From: Burkholderiales bacterium
GTDB taxonomy: Bacteria > Pseudomonadota > Gammaproteobacteria > Burkholderiales > Burkholderiaceae
Direction: 5' to 3'
Length of the DNA: 64,000 bases
NCBI GenBank assembly: GCA_026225235.1
Contig: JAMFSK010000025.1
Coordinates: 1 to 64,000 of the forward strand
In this document: positions 11,911-21,961 of the stretch, piece by piece
How the letters are laid out: every line of letters begins with the position of its first letter
How positions within the stretch are numbered: the stretch's first letter is position 1
Position numbers and translations under genes: made by a program
Notes under the pieces: model-generated
Database searches by the model: none
What the model saw: the letters and a program-made list of their open reading frames with translations, nothing else
What the model was told of the DNA's origin: nothing

Positions 11911-13461
11911 TCAGGCTCCGGTGTGCGAGGCCACGTATGCCTTCACGCTGCCAGCATCGGCGGGCAGCACGTCAAAGCGCTGCGGCAGTGCCTCAAGCCC
12001 CTCAAACGCTGCCGGACGATCGGCTTCGCGCTCGAGCGCCTCACGAATGGTCTCGCCGAATTTGATCGGCTGCGCGGTTTCCAGCACGACCATCGGCACG
12101 CCGGGCTCGAGATACTCACGCGCGACAGCCAGGCCATCGGCCGTATGCGTGTCAATCATGGTTTGGTAACGCCGGTAGACATCGCGAATCGTCTCGACAC
12201 GCCCCTCGTGGGTGCTGCGGCCCGAAACAAAACCGAACTGCGCCACGCGCGCGAAATCGCCGCTTTTCGCGAGATCGAAACCGCCCTGCGTCTCGACGTC
12301 ATGAAACAACTGGCGCACCCGCGCCGGCTCGCGGCCGAGTAAGTCGAACACGAAGCGCTCGAAGTTCGAAGCCTTCGATATGTCCATGCTCGGACTGGTC
12401 GTGTGATACGTCTCGGCGGCCTTGCGTACGCGGTAGACACCGGTGCGGAAGAACTCGTCGAGCACATCGTTCTCGTTGGTCGCGACGACCAGCCGATGAA
12501 TCGGCAGGCCCATCATGCGCGCGATATGGCCGGCGCAGACGTTGCCGAAATTCCCCGACGGCACGGTGAAGGAGACTTTGGGCCAGTCGGCGAGTGGCGT
12601 GGTCGCAGCGACCGCAGCGCGTTGTTCGGCCGAGGCGCCTTCAGGCACCGAACCCACCGGCTGCCCTTCGATCGCCGCAAAGTAGCCGCGGAAGTAATAC
12701 ACGACCTGCGCAACCACGCGTGCCCAGTTAATCGAGTTGACCGTGCCGATCGCGTGCCGCGCCTTGAAGGCGTGATCGTTCGAGACGGCCTTGACGATAT
12801 CCTGCGCATCGTCGAACACGCCTTCGACCGCGACATTGAAGATATTCGCGTCCTGCAGGCTGTACATCTGCGCCGTCTGGAACGCGCTCATCTTGCCGCG
12901 TGGCGAGAGCATGAACACGCGCACACCGGCCTTGCCCCGCATCGCGTACTCGGCCGCGCTGCCGGTATCGCCGGACGTAGCACCGAGGATATTCAAATGC
13001 TGGCCGGTCTTCGCGAGCGTGTACTCGAACAGGTTGCCGAGCAACTGCATCGCCATATCCTTGAAGGCGAGCGTCGGGCCGTTCGAGAGCTCGAGCAGCG
13101 ACAGCGGCGCACCGTTCTCGACACCGAGCGAATGCAGCGGGGTGATCTGGGCCGCGCGCTCGGCTGCCGTATGGCCATGCTGGGGATCGGGCCGTACGTT
13201 CGCATACACCTCGGCCCGATAGGTCTTGTGCGTCAGGGCGCGCAGGTCCTCGGCGGGGATGTCGTCGCAGAACTTGCTCAGCACCTCGAAGGCCAGTTCC
13301 GCATACGAGAGACCCCGCCAGCGCGCCAGTTCCGCTGCACTGACCTGCGGATACTCGCTGGGGAGATAGAGGCCGCCATCTTTCGCGAGGCCGCCCAGCA
13401 GAATGTCGGAGAAGGTGTGGCGCTCGCCGGCGCCCGCCCCCCGGGTCGAAATGTAGTTCAT
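11911..13461 (-). CDS. thrC: threonine synthase
   Basis: MNYISTRG, LSNGPTLAFKDMAMQLLG, NILGATSGDTGSAAEYA. Confidence 0.96.
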   Translation of the reverse strand: MNYISTRGAGAGERHTFSDILLGGLAKDGGLYLPSEYPQVSAAELARWRGLSYAELAFEVLSKFCDDIPAEDLRALTHKTYRAEVYANVRPDPQHGHTAAERAAQITPLHSLGVENGAPLSLLELSNGPTLAFKDMAMQLLGNLFEYTLAKTGQHLNILGATSGDTGSAAEYAMRGKAGVRVFMLSPRGKMSAFQTAQMYSLQDANIFNVAVEGVFDDAQDIVKAVSNDHAFKARHAIGTVNSINWARVVAQVVYYFRGYFAAIEGQPVGSVPEGASAEQRAAVAATTPLADWPKVSFTVPSGNFGNVCAGHIARMMGLPIHRLVVATNENDVLDEFFRTGVYRVRKAAETYHTTSPSMDISKASNFERFVFDLLGREPARVRQLFHDVETQGGFDLAKSGDFARVAQFGFVSGRSTHEGRVETIRDVYRRYQTMIDTHTADGLAVAREYLEPGVPMVVLETAQPIKFGETIREALEREADRPAAFEGLEALPQRFDVLPADAGSVKAYVASHTGA

Positions 13462-13463
13462 GA

Positions 13464-14795
13464 TCAGTTCAGCGACTCCATGCGCAGCTTCGTCACGGCG
13501 CCCTTAACCGTATCGAGGGCCTCGATCAGCGCGATGGCCACGTTCACGTTCTTTTCGATCGTCTCGTGCGTGACGAGCACGATGTCCGTTTCCGAGCGGC
13601 CGTCGACGCTGACCTCTTCCGATTCCTTCTGCAACAACGCGTCGATCGAGATGTCCCGATCGGCGAGGATGCGCGTGATGTTCGCCAACACGCCGGTCAC
13701 GTCGGCCACCCGCAGGCGCAGGTAGTAGCTACTCGTGATCTCGTCGATCGGCAGGATCGGCGTATCGGAAAGCCGGTCGGGCTGAAACGCCAGATGCGGC
13801 ACGCGGTTATGCGGGTCGGCCGTGTGCAGGCGCGTCACGTCGACCAGATCGGCGACCACAGCCGAGGCCGTCGGCTCAGCGCCGGCGCCCTTCCCGTAAT
13901 AGAGCGTGGCACCCACTGCATCACCCTGCACCACAATCGCGTTCATCGCCCCTTCCACATTGGCGAGCAGCCGCTTGGATGGTATCAGTGTCGGATGCAC
14001 GCGCAGTTCGATCCCGGTCGCAGCACGGCGAGCAATGCCGAGCAACTTGATCCGGTAGCCGAGCTCTTCCGCGTAACGAATATCGATCGAGTCGAGCTTG
14101 CTGATGCCTTCGATATGCGCGCGCTCGAACTGCACGGGCACGCCGAACGCAATGGCGCTCATGATCGTGACCTTGTGCGCGGCGTCCACGCCTTCGATAT
14201 CGAAGGTCGGATCGGTTTCCGCATAGCCGAGGCGCTGGGCGTCGGCAAGTGCAGTCGCAAAGTCGACGCCGCGTTCGCGCATCGACGATAGGATGAAATT
14301 GGTCGTGCCGTTGATGATCCCCGCGATCCATTCGATCCGGTTCGCTGTCAGCCCTTCGCGCAGGGCCTTGATGATCGGCACCCCGCCGGCCACCGCTGCC
14401 TCGAACGCGACCATCACACCGCGCTGGCTCGCTGCCTCGAAAATTTCGCTGCCATGCACCGCGAGCAAGGCCTTGTTGGCCGTGACTACATGCTTGCCGT
14501 TGCGAATCGCACGCAGCACGAGATCGCGTGCGATGCCCGTGCCGCCGATCGTCTCGACGACAATATCGACCTTCGGGTCGTCGACAAGCGCTGCACCGTC
14601 GGTATCCACCGGTATCGATGCACCTGCCTCGCCGAGGCCGCTGCGGGCCTTGGCAATATCGCGCACGGCAATGCGTGTGACTTCGATGCCGCGCCCAGCG
14701 CGGCGCTTGATCTCTTCCTGGTTACGTTTGAGCACGTCGTACGTGCCCTTGCCAACCGTGCCGAAACCCAGCAGGCCGATTTTGATTGATTCCAT
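13464..14795 (-). CDS. hom: homoserine dehydrogenase
   Basis: MESIKIGLLGFGTVGKGTY; GIINGTTNFILSSM; C-terminal ACT domain. Confidence 0.96.
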   Translation of the reverse strand: MESIKIGLLGFGTVGKGTYDVLKRNQEEIKRRAGRGIEVTRIAVRDIAKARSGLGEAGASIPVDTDGAALVDDPKVDIVVETIGGTGIARDLVLRAIRNGKHVVTANKALLAVHGSEIFEAASQRGVMVAFEAAVAGGVPIIKALREGLTANRIEWIAGIINGTTNFILSSMRERGVDFATALADAQRLGYAETDPTFDIEGVDAAHKVTIMSAIAFGVPVQFERAHIEGISKLDSIDIRYAEELGYRIKLLGIARRAATGIELRVHPTLIPSKRLLANVEGAMNAIVVQGDAVGATLYYGKGAGAEPTASAVVADLVDVTRLHTADPHNRVPHLAFQPDRLSDTPILPIDEITSSYYLRLRVADVTGVLANITRILADRDISIDALLQKESEEVSVDGRSETDIVLVTHETIEKNVNVAIALIEALDTVKGAVTKLRMESLN

Positions 14796-14806
14796 CTGAC
14801 GTTGGT

Positions 14807-16075
14807 CTATTGATGTGAGGCCGCGCCAGCCACGGCCAGCGCGCGTAGCGGCTTGGCGTGTCGTTTCCGGTAGCCATCGAGGAAGCGGGCAATCCGTCCG
14901 ATCGCTTCGGTGAGATCGTCGATGTTCGGCAGGAACACCACCCGGAAATGATCCGGCTGAGCCCAGTTGAAGCCACTGCCTTGCACGATCAGCACACGCT
15001 CTTCGAGCAACAGTTCGAGGATGAACTGCTGATCGTCTTCGATCGGGTACATGACCGGATCGAGCTTCGGAAACATATACAGCGCGGCTTTCGGTTTTAC
15101 GCAGGTGACGCCCGGAATGGCCGTCAGGAGTTCATAGGCAAGCTCACGCTGCCGGTACAGGCGTCCACCGGGGAGTATCAGGTCGTTGATGCTCTGGTAG
15201 CCGCCGAGTGCAGTCTGTATTGCGTACTGGCCAGGTACGTTTGGACAGAGCCGCATGGACGAGAGGATGTTGAGCCCCTCGATATAGTCACGTGCGCCGC
15301 GCTTGTCGCCCGACACCGTCATCCAGCCCGCGCGGTAGCCGCAGGACCGGTAAGCCTTGGAAAGACCATTGAAGGTCACCGTCAATACATCTTCTGAAAG
15401 CGCGGCGATCGAGGTATGCGTCTCGCCGTCGTACACGATCTTGTCGTAGATCTCGTCCGCATAGAGCACGAGCTGATTCTTGCGCGCAATTTCGACGATT
15501 TCCTGGAGCAGCGCGTCCGGGTAGAGCGCACCGGTCGGGTTGTTCGGGTTGATGACGACGATCGCGCGCGTGTTCGGCGTGATCTTCGCGCGGATATCGT
15601 CGAGATCCGGCAGCCAGCCGTTCGACTCGTCGCAGATGTAGTGCACCGGGCGCCCGCTCGAGAGCGAAACCGCGGCCGTCCACAGCGGATAGTCGGGCGC
15701 GGGGATCAGCACTTCGTCGCCGTCGTTGAGTAGCGCCTGCATCGCCATCACGATGAGCTCGGACGCGCCGTTGCCGATATAGATATCGTCGAGGTCGATA
15801 CCGGCAATGCGCTTTTCCTGCGTGTAATGCATGATCGCCTTGCGTGCGGCAAACACGCCCTTCGAATCGGAATAGCCCGATGAAGCCGGCAGATTGCGGA
15901 TCATGTCCTGGACGATTTCGTCCGGCGCTTCGAAGCCGAACGGCGCAAGATTGCCGATGTTCAACTTGATGATGCGGTGCCCTTCTTCCTCGAGACGCTT
16001 GGCGTGATCGAGCACGGGACCGCGGATGTCATAGCAGACGTTAAGCAGTTTGTTGGACTTGAGAATGGGCTTCAC
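14807..16075 (-). CDS. pyridoxal-phosphate aminotransferase (AlaA/AlaC-like)
   Basis: Class I aminotransferase: NPNNPTGALYP, FNGLSKAYRSCGYRAGW. Confidence 0.92.
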   Translation of the reverse strand: MKPILKSNKLLNVCYDIRGPVLDHAKRLEEEGHRIIKLNIGNLAPFGFEAPDEIVQDMIRNLPASSGYSDSKGVFAARKAIMHYTQEKRIAGIDLDDIYIGNGASELIVMAMQALLNDGDEVLIPAPDYPLWTAAVSLSSGRPVHYICDESNGWLPDLDDIRAKITPNTRAIVVINPNNPTGALYPDALLQEIVEIARKNQLVLYADEIYDKIVYDGETHTSIAALSEDVLTVTFNGLSKAYRSCGYRAGWMTVSGDKRGARDYIEGLNILSSMRLCPNVPGQYAIQTALGGYQSINDLILPGGRLYRQRELAYELLTAIPGVTCVKPKAALYMFPKLDPVMYPIEDDQQFILELLLEERVLIVQGSGFNWAQPDHFRVVFLPNIDDLTEAIGRIARFLDGYRKRHAKPLRALAVAGAASHQ

Positions 16076-16176
16076 GGGCGCGCACCGGTTAAAATCCTGG
16101 TCTGACCGATTATGACACGCTTCGATGCGCGTTCTGCCCGCTGTAGCGGGATTGCCGCCTCTTCCGGAAATTTGCC

Positions 16177-16554
16177 TTGAAACTGAGCCAGGAATCGTCT
16201 CCGACGACGAACACCATTACCGCGCATGGCGACGGATACGTCGATGTCAACCTGCGTCGCCACACCACGAGCGTGGTCATCGAGCCCGAAGGTCCGGTGC
16301 GCGAATGGCCCGTGACGCACTTCGACCAGCTGACCCCCGAGAACTTTGCCGAGCTCGGCGCGAACGCGCCCGAAGTCGTCGTGTTTGGCACCGGCGCCAA
16401 GCTGCGCTTTCCGCACCCACGCCTGACTGCGCCGCTGATGGCGCGCGGCATCGGTGTCGAGGCGATGGACAGCGGCGCCGCGTGCCGGACCTACAACATC
16501 CTCATGCAGGAAGACCGCCGGGTTGTCGCGGTGATTCTGATCGAGGCGCCCTGA
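16177..16554 (+). CDS. Mth938-like domain protein
   Basis: FGTGAKLRFPHPRL, MDSGAACRTYNILMQEDRRVVAVIL characteristic of the family. Confidence 0.85.
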   Translation: MKLSQESSPTTNTITAHGDGYVDVNLRRHTTSVVIEPEGPVREWPVTHFDQLTPENFAELGANAPEVVVFGTGAKLRFPHPRLTAPLMARGIGVEAMDSGAACRTYNILMQEDRRVVAVILIEAP

Positions 16555-16558
16555 GTCC

Positions 16559-18244
16559 ATGTTCGACACGACGGAACGGCATTTCCTCCCGCGCGGCCTG
16601 TTACTGCTCCTGCTTCTGGCCTTTGTGGTGCTCTGGTTCATCGGGCTCGACTACCGGCACCTCGTGCCGAGCGATGAAGGCCGCTACGCGGAGATGGCGC
16701 GCGAGATGTTCGTGACCCATGACTGGATCACGCCGCGCTACAACGGCTATAAGTACTTCGAGAAGCCGCCCCTGCAAACGTGGGCCAATGCGCTGACCTA
16801 TGCAGGGTTCGGTATCGGCGCCTGGCAGGCCCGGCTCTATACCGCGCTGACCGGTCTGGCGGGCATCCTCGTGCTCGCCTACACCGGCACGCGCGTGTTC
16901 AACCGCTCGACCGGCTTCTTCGCTGCGCTGGTGCTCGCGAGCGCGCCCTACTGGTTCCTGATGGGCCACTTCGACACGCTCGACATGGGCCTGTCGTTCT
17001 GGATGGAGGCCTGCCTCTGCGCGCTGCTGCTCGCGCAACGCGCCCAGTTACCCGGCTGGCGTGCCCGCCTGTGGATGTGGGTGTGCTGGGGCTCGATGGC
17101 GCTCGCGGTGCTCTCGAAGGGCCTGGTCGGCATCGTGCTGCCGGGCGCCGTGCTCGTGCTCTATACCCTGGTCGCGCGCGACTGGGCGTTATGGCGCCGG
17201 CTCTATCTGGGCAGCGGACTCGTGATCTTCTTCGCGATCTGCGTGCCGTGGTTCGTGCTCGTCGAACAGCGCAACCCGGGCTTCCTGAACTTCTTCTTTA
17301 TCGTCCAGCAGTTCGAGCGCTATCTGACGCCCGCGCAGAACCGCCCCGGGCCACCCTATTACTTCATCCCCGTGCTGCTGGTCGGCTTCCTGCCCTGGCT
17401 TTCGATGAGCTGGCAAAGCGTGCGATACGGCTGGCGCCTGCAGCGGCAGAACAATGGCTTCTCGCCGGTGCTGCTGTTGATCGTCTGGATTGTTTTCATC
17501 TTCATCTTTTTCAGTGTTTCGCATTCGAAGCTGCTCTCGTACGTGCTGCCGGTCGCGCCTGCGATCGCCCTGCTGATCGGGCTTTACCTGCCGCATGTCG
17601 AACGCGCCCAGCTCGGGCGTCACCTGGTCGGTTATGCCGTGCTGCTGGTGCTCGGCTGTTTCGGCGCGCTCGCCCTGCTGCGTGCCGGCGATCCGCGAAC
17701 CCCCAATGCCCTGTACCGCGACTACCTGGTCTGGGTATATGCCGCGCTGGTGGTGGGACTGGCGGGGATCGGGCTGGCGATGCTCAAGCTGCGCGCCTCG
17801 CGCACTGGCGCTACCGGCCCTGCGCTGGTAATCTTCGCGGCCGCATGGTGCTTGCTGCTCAGCATTGCTGGCAACGGTTATGAAGTATTTGCTGTACAGC
17901 GTTCGGGCGCCCCGCTCGCGCCGGCCATTAAGGCCGCGCTCGCGAAGTTGCCCGCTGATGCGCCTTTCTATTCAGTGAGAATGCTCGATCACACCATTCC
18001 CTTCTACGCGGAACACACGACCATCATGGTCGAGACCCCCGATGAGCTCGCCTATGGCGTGTCTGTCGAACCGCAAAAGTGGATCCCGAGCGTCTCGCAG
18101 TGGATCGAACGCTGGCGTGCCGATCCGGCCGCGCTCGCGCTGATGTCGCCCGAAACCTACCAGCAGCTCGCCAAAGAAGGCGTGCCGATGAGGCTGGTGG
18201 CGCGCGACCCGCGCCGCGTTATCGTCGAGAAACCCGCCTCATGA
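16559..18244 (+). CDS. arnT: ArnT-like glycosyltransferase (lipid A Ara4N transferase)
   Basis: PMT/GT-83-like: PSDEGRYAEMAREMFVTHDWITPRYNGYKYFEKPPLQTWA; multi-TM; first gene of arn cluster. Confidence 0.9.
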   Translation: MFDTTERHFLPRGLLLLLLLAFVVLWFIGLDYRHLVPSDEGRYAEMAREMFVTHDWITPRYNGYKYFEKPPLQTWANALTYAGFGIGAWQARLYTALTGLAGILVLAYTGTRVFNRSTGFFAALVLASAPYWFLMGHFDTLDMGLSFWMEACLCALLLAQRAQLPGWRARLWMWVCWGSMALAVLSKGLVGIVLPGAVLVLYTLVARDWALWRRLYLGSGLVIFFAICVPWFVLVEQRNPGFLNFFFIVQQFERYLTPAQNRPGPPYYFIPVLLVGFLPWLSMSWQSVRYGWRLQRQNNGFSPVLLLIVWIVFIFIFFSVSHSKLLSYVLPVAPAIALLIGLYLPHVERAQLGRHLVGYAVLLVLGCFGALALLRAGDPRTPNALYRDYLVWVYAALVVGLAGIGLAMLKLRASRTGATGPALVIFAAAWCLLLSIAGNGYEVFAVQRSGAPLAPAIKAALAKLPADAPFYSVRMLDHTIPFYAEHTTIMVETPDELAYGVSVEPQKWIPSVSQWIERWRADPAALALMSPETYQQLAKEGVPMRLVARDPRRVIVEKPAS

Positions 18245-18612
18245 ACCCGATTTCCCTGACCTGCATCCTGATCGGCGTGGCGCTCAATGCCGGCGCCCAG
18301 TTACTGCTCAAGGCCGGTGTGCGCGCCGTCGGACAGTTCGACTTCACGGTGGGCAATATCGTGCCGATTGGCCTGAAAGTCGCCACGCAATGGCCGATCA
18401 TCGGCGGTCTGGCATGCTATGTGATCAGTGTGGTTGTGTGGATCGTTGGGCTGTCGCGGGTCGATGTATCGATCGCCTATCCGATGCTCTCGCTCGGCTA
18501 CGTCGTCAACGCCTTTCTCGCCTGGTATCTGTTCGGCGAGGTGCTGACGATGCAGCGCCTGCTCGGCATCGCGATCATCCTGATCGGCGTCGTCGTGCTG
18601 ACGCGCCACTGA
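18241..18612 (+). CDS. small DMT-family flippase subunit (ArnE/ArnF-like)
   Basis: Four-TM SMR/EamA-like protein; ATGA overlap with arnT. Confidence 0.82.
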   Translation: MNPISLTCILIGVALNAGAQLLLKAGVRAVGQFDFTVGNIVPIGLKVATQWPIIGGLACYVISVVVWIVGLSRVDVSIAYPMLSLGYVVNAFLAWYLFGEVLTMQRLLGIAIILIGVVVLTRH

Positions 18613-18777
18613 AGGCCGCTGTCAGGCGGCAGGCGCGCGCCATACCACGGGGGGCCCGGGCCGCCCGCGCCGCATCGACGCCAGCGCCCCGCCACACCGG
18701 CCGTTTCCCGAATCATGAAGACCGCACACACGCAGATCGAAGCGCAAGCAAGCGGACCCAAGCAGACTAAGGTAGAC

Positions 18778-19932
18778 ATGAGCGAGCCATCCAATTCCTC
18801 TTTTATTCCTTTCGTAAAGCCGGAAATCGATGAGGAAACCATCGCTGGCGTGGCCGAGGTGCTTCGATCCGGATGGATTACCACCGGCCCACAGAACCAG
18901 AAATTCGAAGCCGCCCTGTCGGCGTTCGTCGGCGGCCGCGAGGTGCGCACCTTCAACTCAGGCACCGCCACGCTCGAGATTGGCCTGCGCATAGCCGGCG
19001 TCGGCCCGGGCGATGAGGTCATCACGACGCCGCTGTCGTGGGTTGCGACCAGCAACGTGGTCTATGAAGTCGGCGCGACGCCAGTCTTTGCCGATATCGA
19101 TCCGCGCACCCGCAACCTGGACCTTGACCGGCTCGAAGCCAGTATCACGGCGCGCACCAAGGCCATGATCCCCGTCTATCTGTCGGGTCTTCCCGTCGAC
19201 ATGGACCGCCTCTACGCGATCGCCGCCAAGTACCGGTTGCGCGTGATCGAAGACGCCGCGCAAGCATTCGGTTCGACCTGGAAGGGCAAGCGCATCGGCG
19301 CCTTCGGCGATCTGGTGTCGTTCAGCTTCCACGCCAACAAGAACCTCACCTCGATCGAGGGCGGCGCGCTCGTGCTCAACAATGCCGAGGAAGCTCGGCT
19401 CGCCGAGAAATACCGTCTGCAGGGCGTGACGCGCAGCGGATTCGACGGCATGGAAGTCGACGTACTCGGCGGCAAGTACAATTTGACCGATGTCGCCGCA
19501 CGTGTCGGCCTGGGCCAGATGCCGCATCTCGAGCGCTTTACCGAGCGCCGCCGCGCGCTCGCCCAGCGTTATTTCGACGCATTCCGCGAGGGAGCCGCGG
19601 TGCGCGTCGGAGTCGAACTGCCGGTGGCCGACTTCGAGAACAGCAACTGGCATATGTTCCAGATCGTGCTGCCGCTTGATAGGCTCACCATCACCCGCGC
19701 CGAATTCATGGCAGAACTCAAGGAACGCGGCGTCGGCAGTGGTGTCCACTATCCACCGATCCACCTGTTCAAGTTGTACCGGGAACGCGGCTTCGGGCCG
19801 GGCATGTTCCCGCACGCCGAGCGGATCGGCGCGTCGATCGTGACGCTGCCGCTCTTTACGCAGCTCGCCGACGCGGATGTTGATCGTGTCGTCGCCGCCG
19901 TCAACGCCATCTGCGAGCATCGCGCCAAATGA
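18778..19932 (+). CDS. arnB: UDP-4-amino-4-deoxy-L-arabinose aminotransferase
   Basis: DegT/DnrJ fold: FIPFVKPEIDEETIAGVAEVLRSGWITTGP; SFHANKNLTSIEGGALV. Confidence 0.93.
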   Translation: MSEPSNSSFIPFVKPEIDEETIAGVAEVLRSGWITTGPQNQKFEAALSAFVGGREVRTFNSGTATLEIGLRIAGVGPGDEVITTPLSWVATSNVVYEVGATPVFADIDPRTRNLDLDRLEASITARTKAMIPVYLSGLPVDMDRLYAIAAKYRLRVIEDAAQAFGSTWKGKRIGAFGDLVSFSFHANKNLTSIEGGALVLNNAEEARLAEKYRLQGVTRSGFDGMEVDVLGGKYNLTDVAARVGLGQMPHLERFTERRRALAQRYFDAFREGAAVRVGVELPVADFENSNWHMFQIVLPLDRLTITRAEFMAELKERGVGSGVHYPPIHLFKLYRERGFGPGMFPHAERIGASIVTLPLFTQLADADVDRVVAAVNAICEHRAK

Positions 19933-21047
19933 CCGCCACCCTGCAACCCGACCTGTCGGTCGTGATCCCGATCTACAACGAGGAAGCCGGCCTGTCCGCC
20001 CTCTTCGGGCGTCTCTACCCGGCGCTCGATGCGCTGTCGTGCAGCTACGAGGTCATCTTCGTGAACGACGGCAGCCGCGACCGCTCGGCGTCCCTGCTTG
20101 CCGACCAGTGCCATGTGCGCGCCGACGTCACGCGCGTCGTACTGCTCAACGGCAATTACGGCCAGCACATGGCGATTCTCGCTGGCTTCGAGCAGGCCGT
20201 CGGCGAGATGATTGTCACACTCGACGCGGACTTGCAGAACCCGCCTGAGGAAATCGGCAAACTCGTCGACAAGATGCAGGAAGGCTACGACTACGTCGGC
20301 ACCATCCGCAAGCAGCGCCAGGACACGTATTTCCGCCGCAAGGCCTCGCGCGCGATGAACCGGCTGCGCGAGCGCATCACGCGCATCAAGATGACCGACC
20401 AGGGCTGCATGCTGCGCGCCTATAGCCGACGCATCGTCGAAACGATCAATCGCTGCGGCGAGGTCAACACCTTCATCCCGGCGCTCGCCTACACCTTCGC
20501 GCAGAACCCGGTTGAAATCGAGGTGGCGCACGAAGAACGCTTTGCGGGCGAATCGAAGTATTCGCTCTATAGCCTGATCCGGCTCAATTTCGACCTCGTC
20601 ACCGGCTTTTCGGTGGTTCCGCTGCAGTGGCTGTCGTTTATCGGCGTGGTGCTGTCGGTGCTCTCGGCGGGCCTGTTCCTGCTGCTGGTCATACGGCGCT
20701 TCATCCTGGGCTCGGAAGTTCAGGGTGTGTTCACCCTGTTCGCCATCACGTTCTTCCTGCTGGGCGTGATCCTGTTCGCACTCGGCCTGCTCGGCGAATA
20801 TATCGGGCGCATTTATCAGCAAGTGCGCGCACGGCCGCGCTACCTGATTGCGACGGTGCTCGACGAGCGCGCGACCGCGCTCGCCCAGCACCGCGGCAGC
20901 GAACACCTCGGGGCAAGCGGGCTGACGGGCGGCGCGTCTGAAGACTTCAGCCTCGACGCCGGCCGGCACCCGGGCGAAGCGATCAACGAAAACGTCGACG
21001 GCCTGCCAGAAGACCGCAGCATCCAGGCGCGGCAGGGCGGCCAATGA
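19929..21047 (+). CDS. arnC: undecaprenyl-phosphate Ara4FN transferase
   Basis: GT2: LSVVIPIYNEEAGLSALFGRL, TLDADLQNPPEEI, C-terminal TM helices; ATGA overlap with arnB. Confidence 0.93.
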   Translation: MTATLQPDLSVVIPIYNEEAGLSALFGRLYPALDALSCSYEVIFVNDGSRDRSASLLADQCHVRADVTRVVLLNGNYGQHMAILAGFEQAVGEMIVTLDADLQNPPEEIGKLVDKMQEGYDYVGTIRKQRQDTYFRRKASRAMNRLRERITRIKMTDQGCMLRAYSRRIVETINRCGEVNTFIPALAYTFAQNPVEIEVAHEERFAGESKYSLYSLIRLNFDLVTGFSVVPLQWLSFIGVVLSVLSAGLFLLLVIRRFILGSEVQGVFTLFAITFFLLGVILFALGLLGEYIGRIYQQVRARPRYLIATVLDERATALAQHRGSEHLGASGLTGGASEDFSLDAGRHPGEAINENVDGLPEDRSIQARQGGQ

Positions 21048-21961
21048 GCGAACGCGCAGTCGTATTCGCCTACCACAACGTCGGCGTACGATGCCTGCAA
21101 GTGCTGCTCGCTCGCGGCGTGGACGTCGCGCTGGTGGTCACCCACGAAGACAACCCCGCCGAGAACATCTGGTTCGGCAGCGTGCGCGCCTTGGCCGCCG
21201 AGCACGGCATCGCCACGATCACGCCCGACGATCCGCGCTCGCCCGAGTTGTTCGAGGCAGTGCGCGCAGCGCGCCCTGACTTCATTTTTTCCGCCTACTA
21301 CCGGCATATGCTGCCGGTCAAACTACTGGCGCTCGCGCCGCGCGGCGCGTTCAATATGCATGGCTCGCTGCTGCCGAAATATCGGGGCCGCGTGCCGGTC
21401 AACTGGGCCGTGCTCAATGGCGAGACCGAGACCGGCGCAACGCTGCACGAGATGACCGCCAAGCCTGATGCGGGCGCGCTGATCGACCAGACGGCGGTGC
21501 CGATCCTGCCCGACGACACGGCCGGCCAGGTATTCGACAAAGTCACGGTCGCCGCCGAGCAAACGCTGTGGCGCGTGCTGCCCGCATTGCTCGCAGGCAA
21601 CGCGCCGCGCCTGCCCAACGAGCGCGCACAAGGCAGTTACTACGGTGGCCGCAAGCCCGAAGATGGCCGCATCGACTGGAGCCAACCGGCCCAGCAGGTC
21701 TACAACCTCGTGCGTGCAGTCGCACCGCCCTATCCGGGCGCTTTCACCGATCTGGCAGAGCAGCGTTTCGTGATCGCGCGCGCACGCCCTGCACCAGGCC
21801 GGTTCGCGAATTTGCCGACGGGCTTGCAGGTAGAGGATAATGCGCTCCTTGGCGTCTGCGGCGACGGCCGCGCCCTCGTGATCCACGAACTCTGGCACGA
21901 CGGCCGCGCGATCGAACCGGCTGCTTTTGCCCGCCTCATCCACTCTTCTCGTCATTCATGA
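21044..21961 (+). CDS. ArnA formyltransferase domain as a stand-alone protein
   Basis: AFNMHGSLLPKYRGRVPVNWAVLNGETETGATLHEM; methionyl-tRNA formyltransferase-like; ends before the dehydrogenase ORF. Confidence 0.92.
   Translation: MSERAVVFAYHNVGVRCLQVLLARGVDVALVVTHEDNPAENIWFGSVRALAAEHGIATITPDDPRSPELFEAVRAARPDFIFSAYYRHMLPVKLLALAPRGAFNMHGSLLPKYRGRVPVNWAVLNGETETGATLHEMTAKPDAGALIDQTAVPILPDDTAGQVFDKVTVAAEQTLWRVLPALLAGNAPRLPNERAQGSYYGGRKPEDGRIDWSQPAQQVYNLVRAVAPPYPGAFTDLAEQRFVIARARPAPGRFANLPTGLQVEDNALLGVCGDGRALVIHELWHDGRAIEPAAFARLIHSSRHS

Noticed and set aside
10583-12169. 528 aa plus-strand ORF
   Set aside because: Antisense to moeA and the end of thrC; Arg/Ala-rich translation without domain features.
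12403-13725. 440 aa plus-strand ORF
   Set aside because: Antisense to thrC and hom, no family resemblance.
18958-21044. Large minus-strand ORFs opposite arnB and arnC
   Set aside because: Shadow ORFs with no domain signal.
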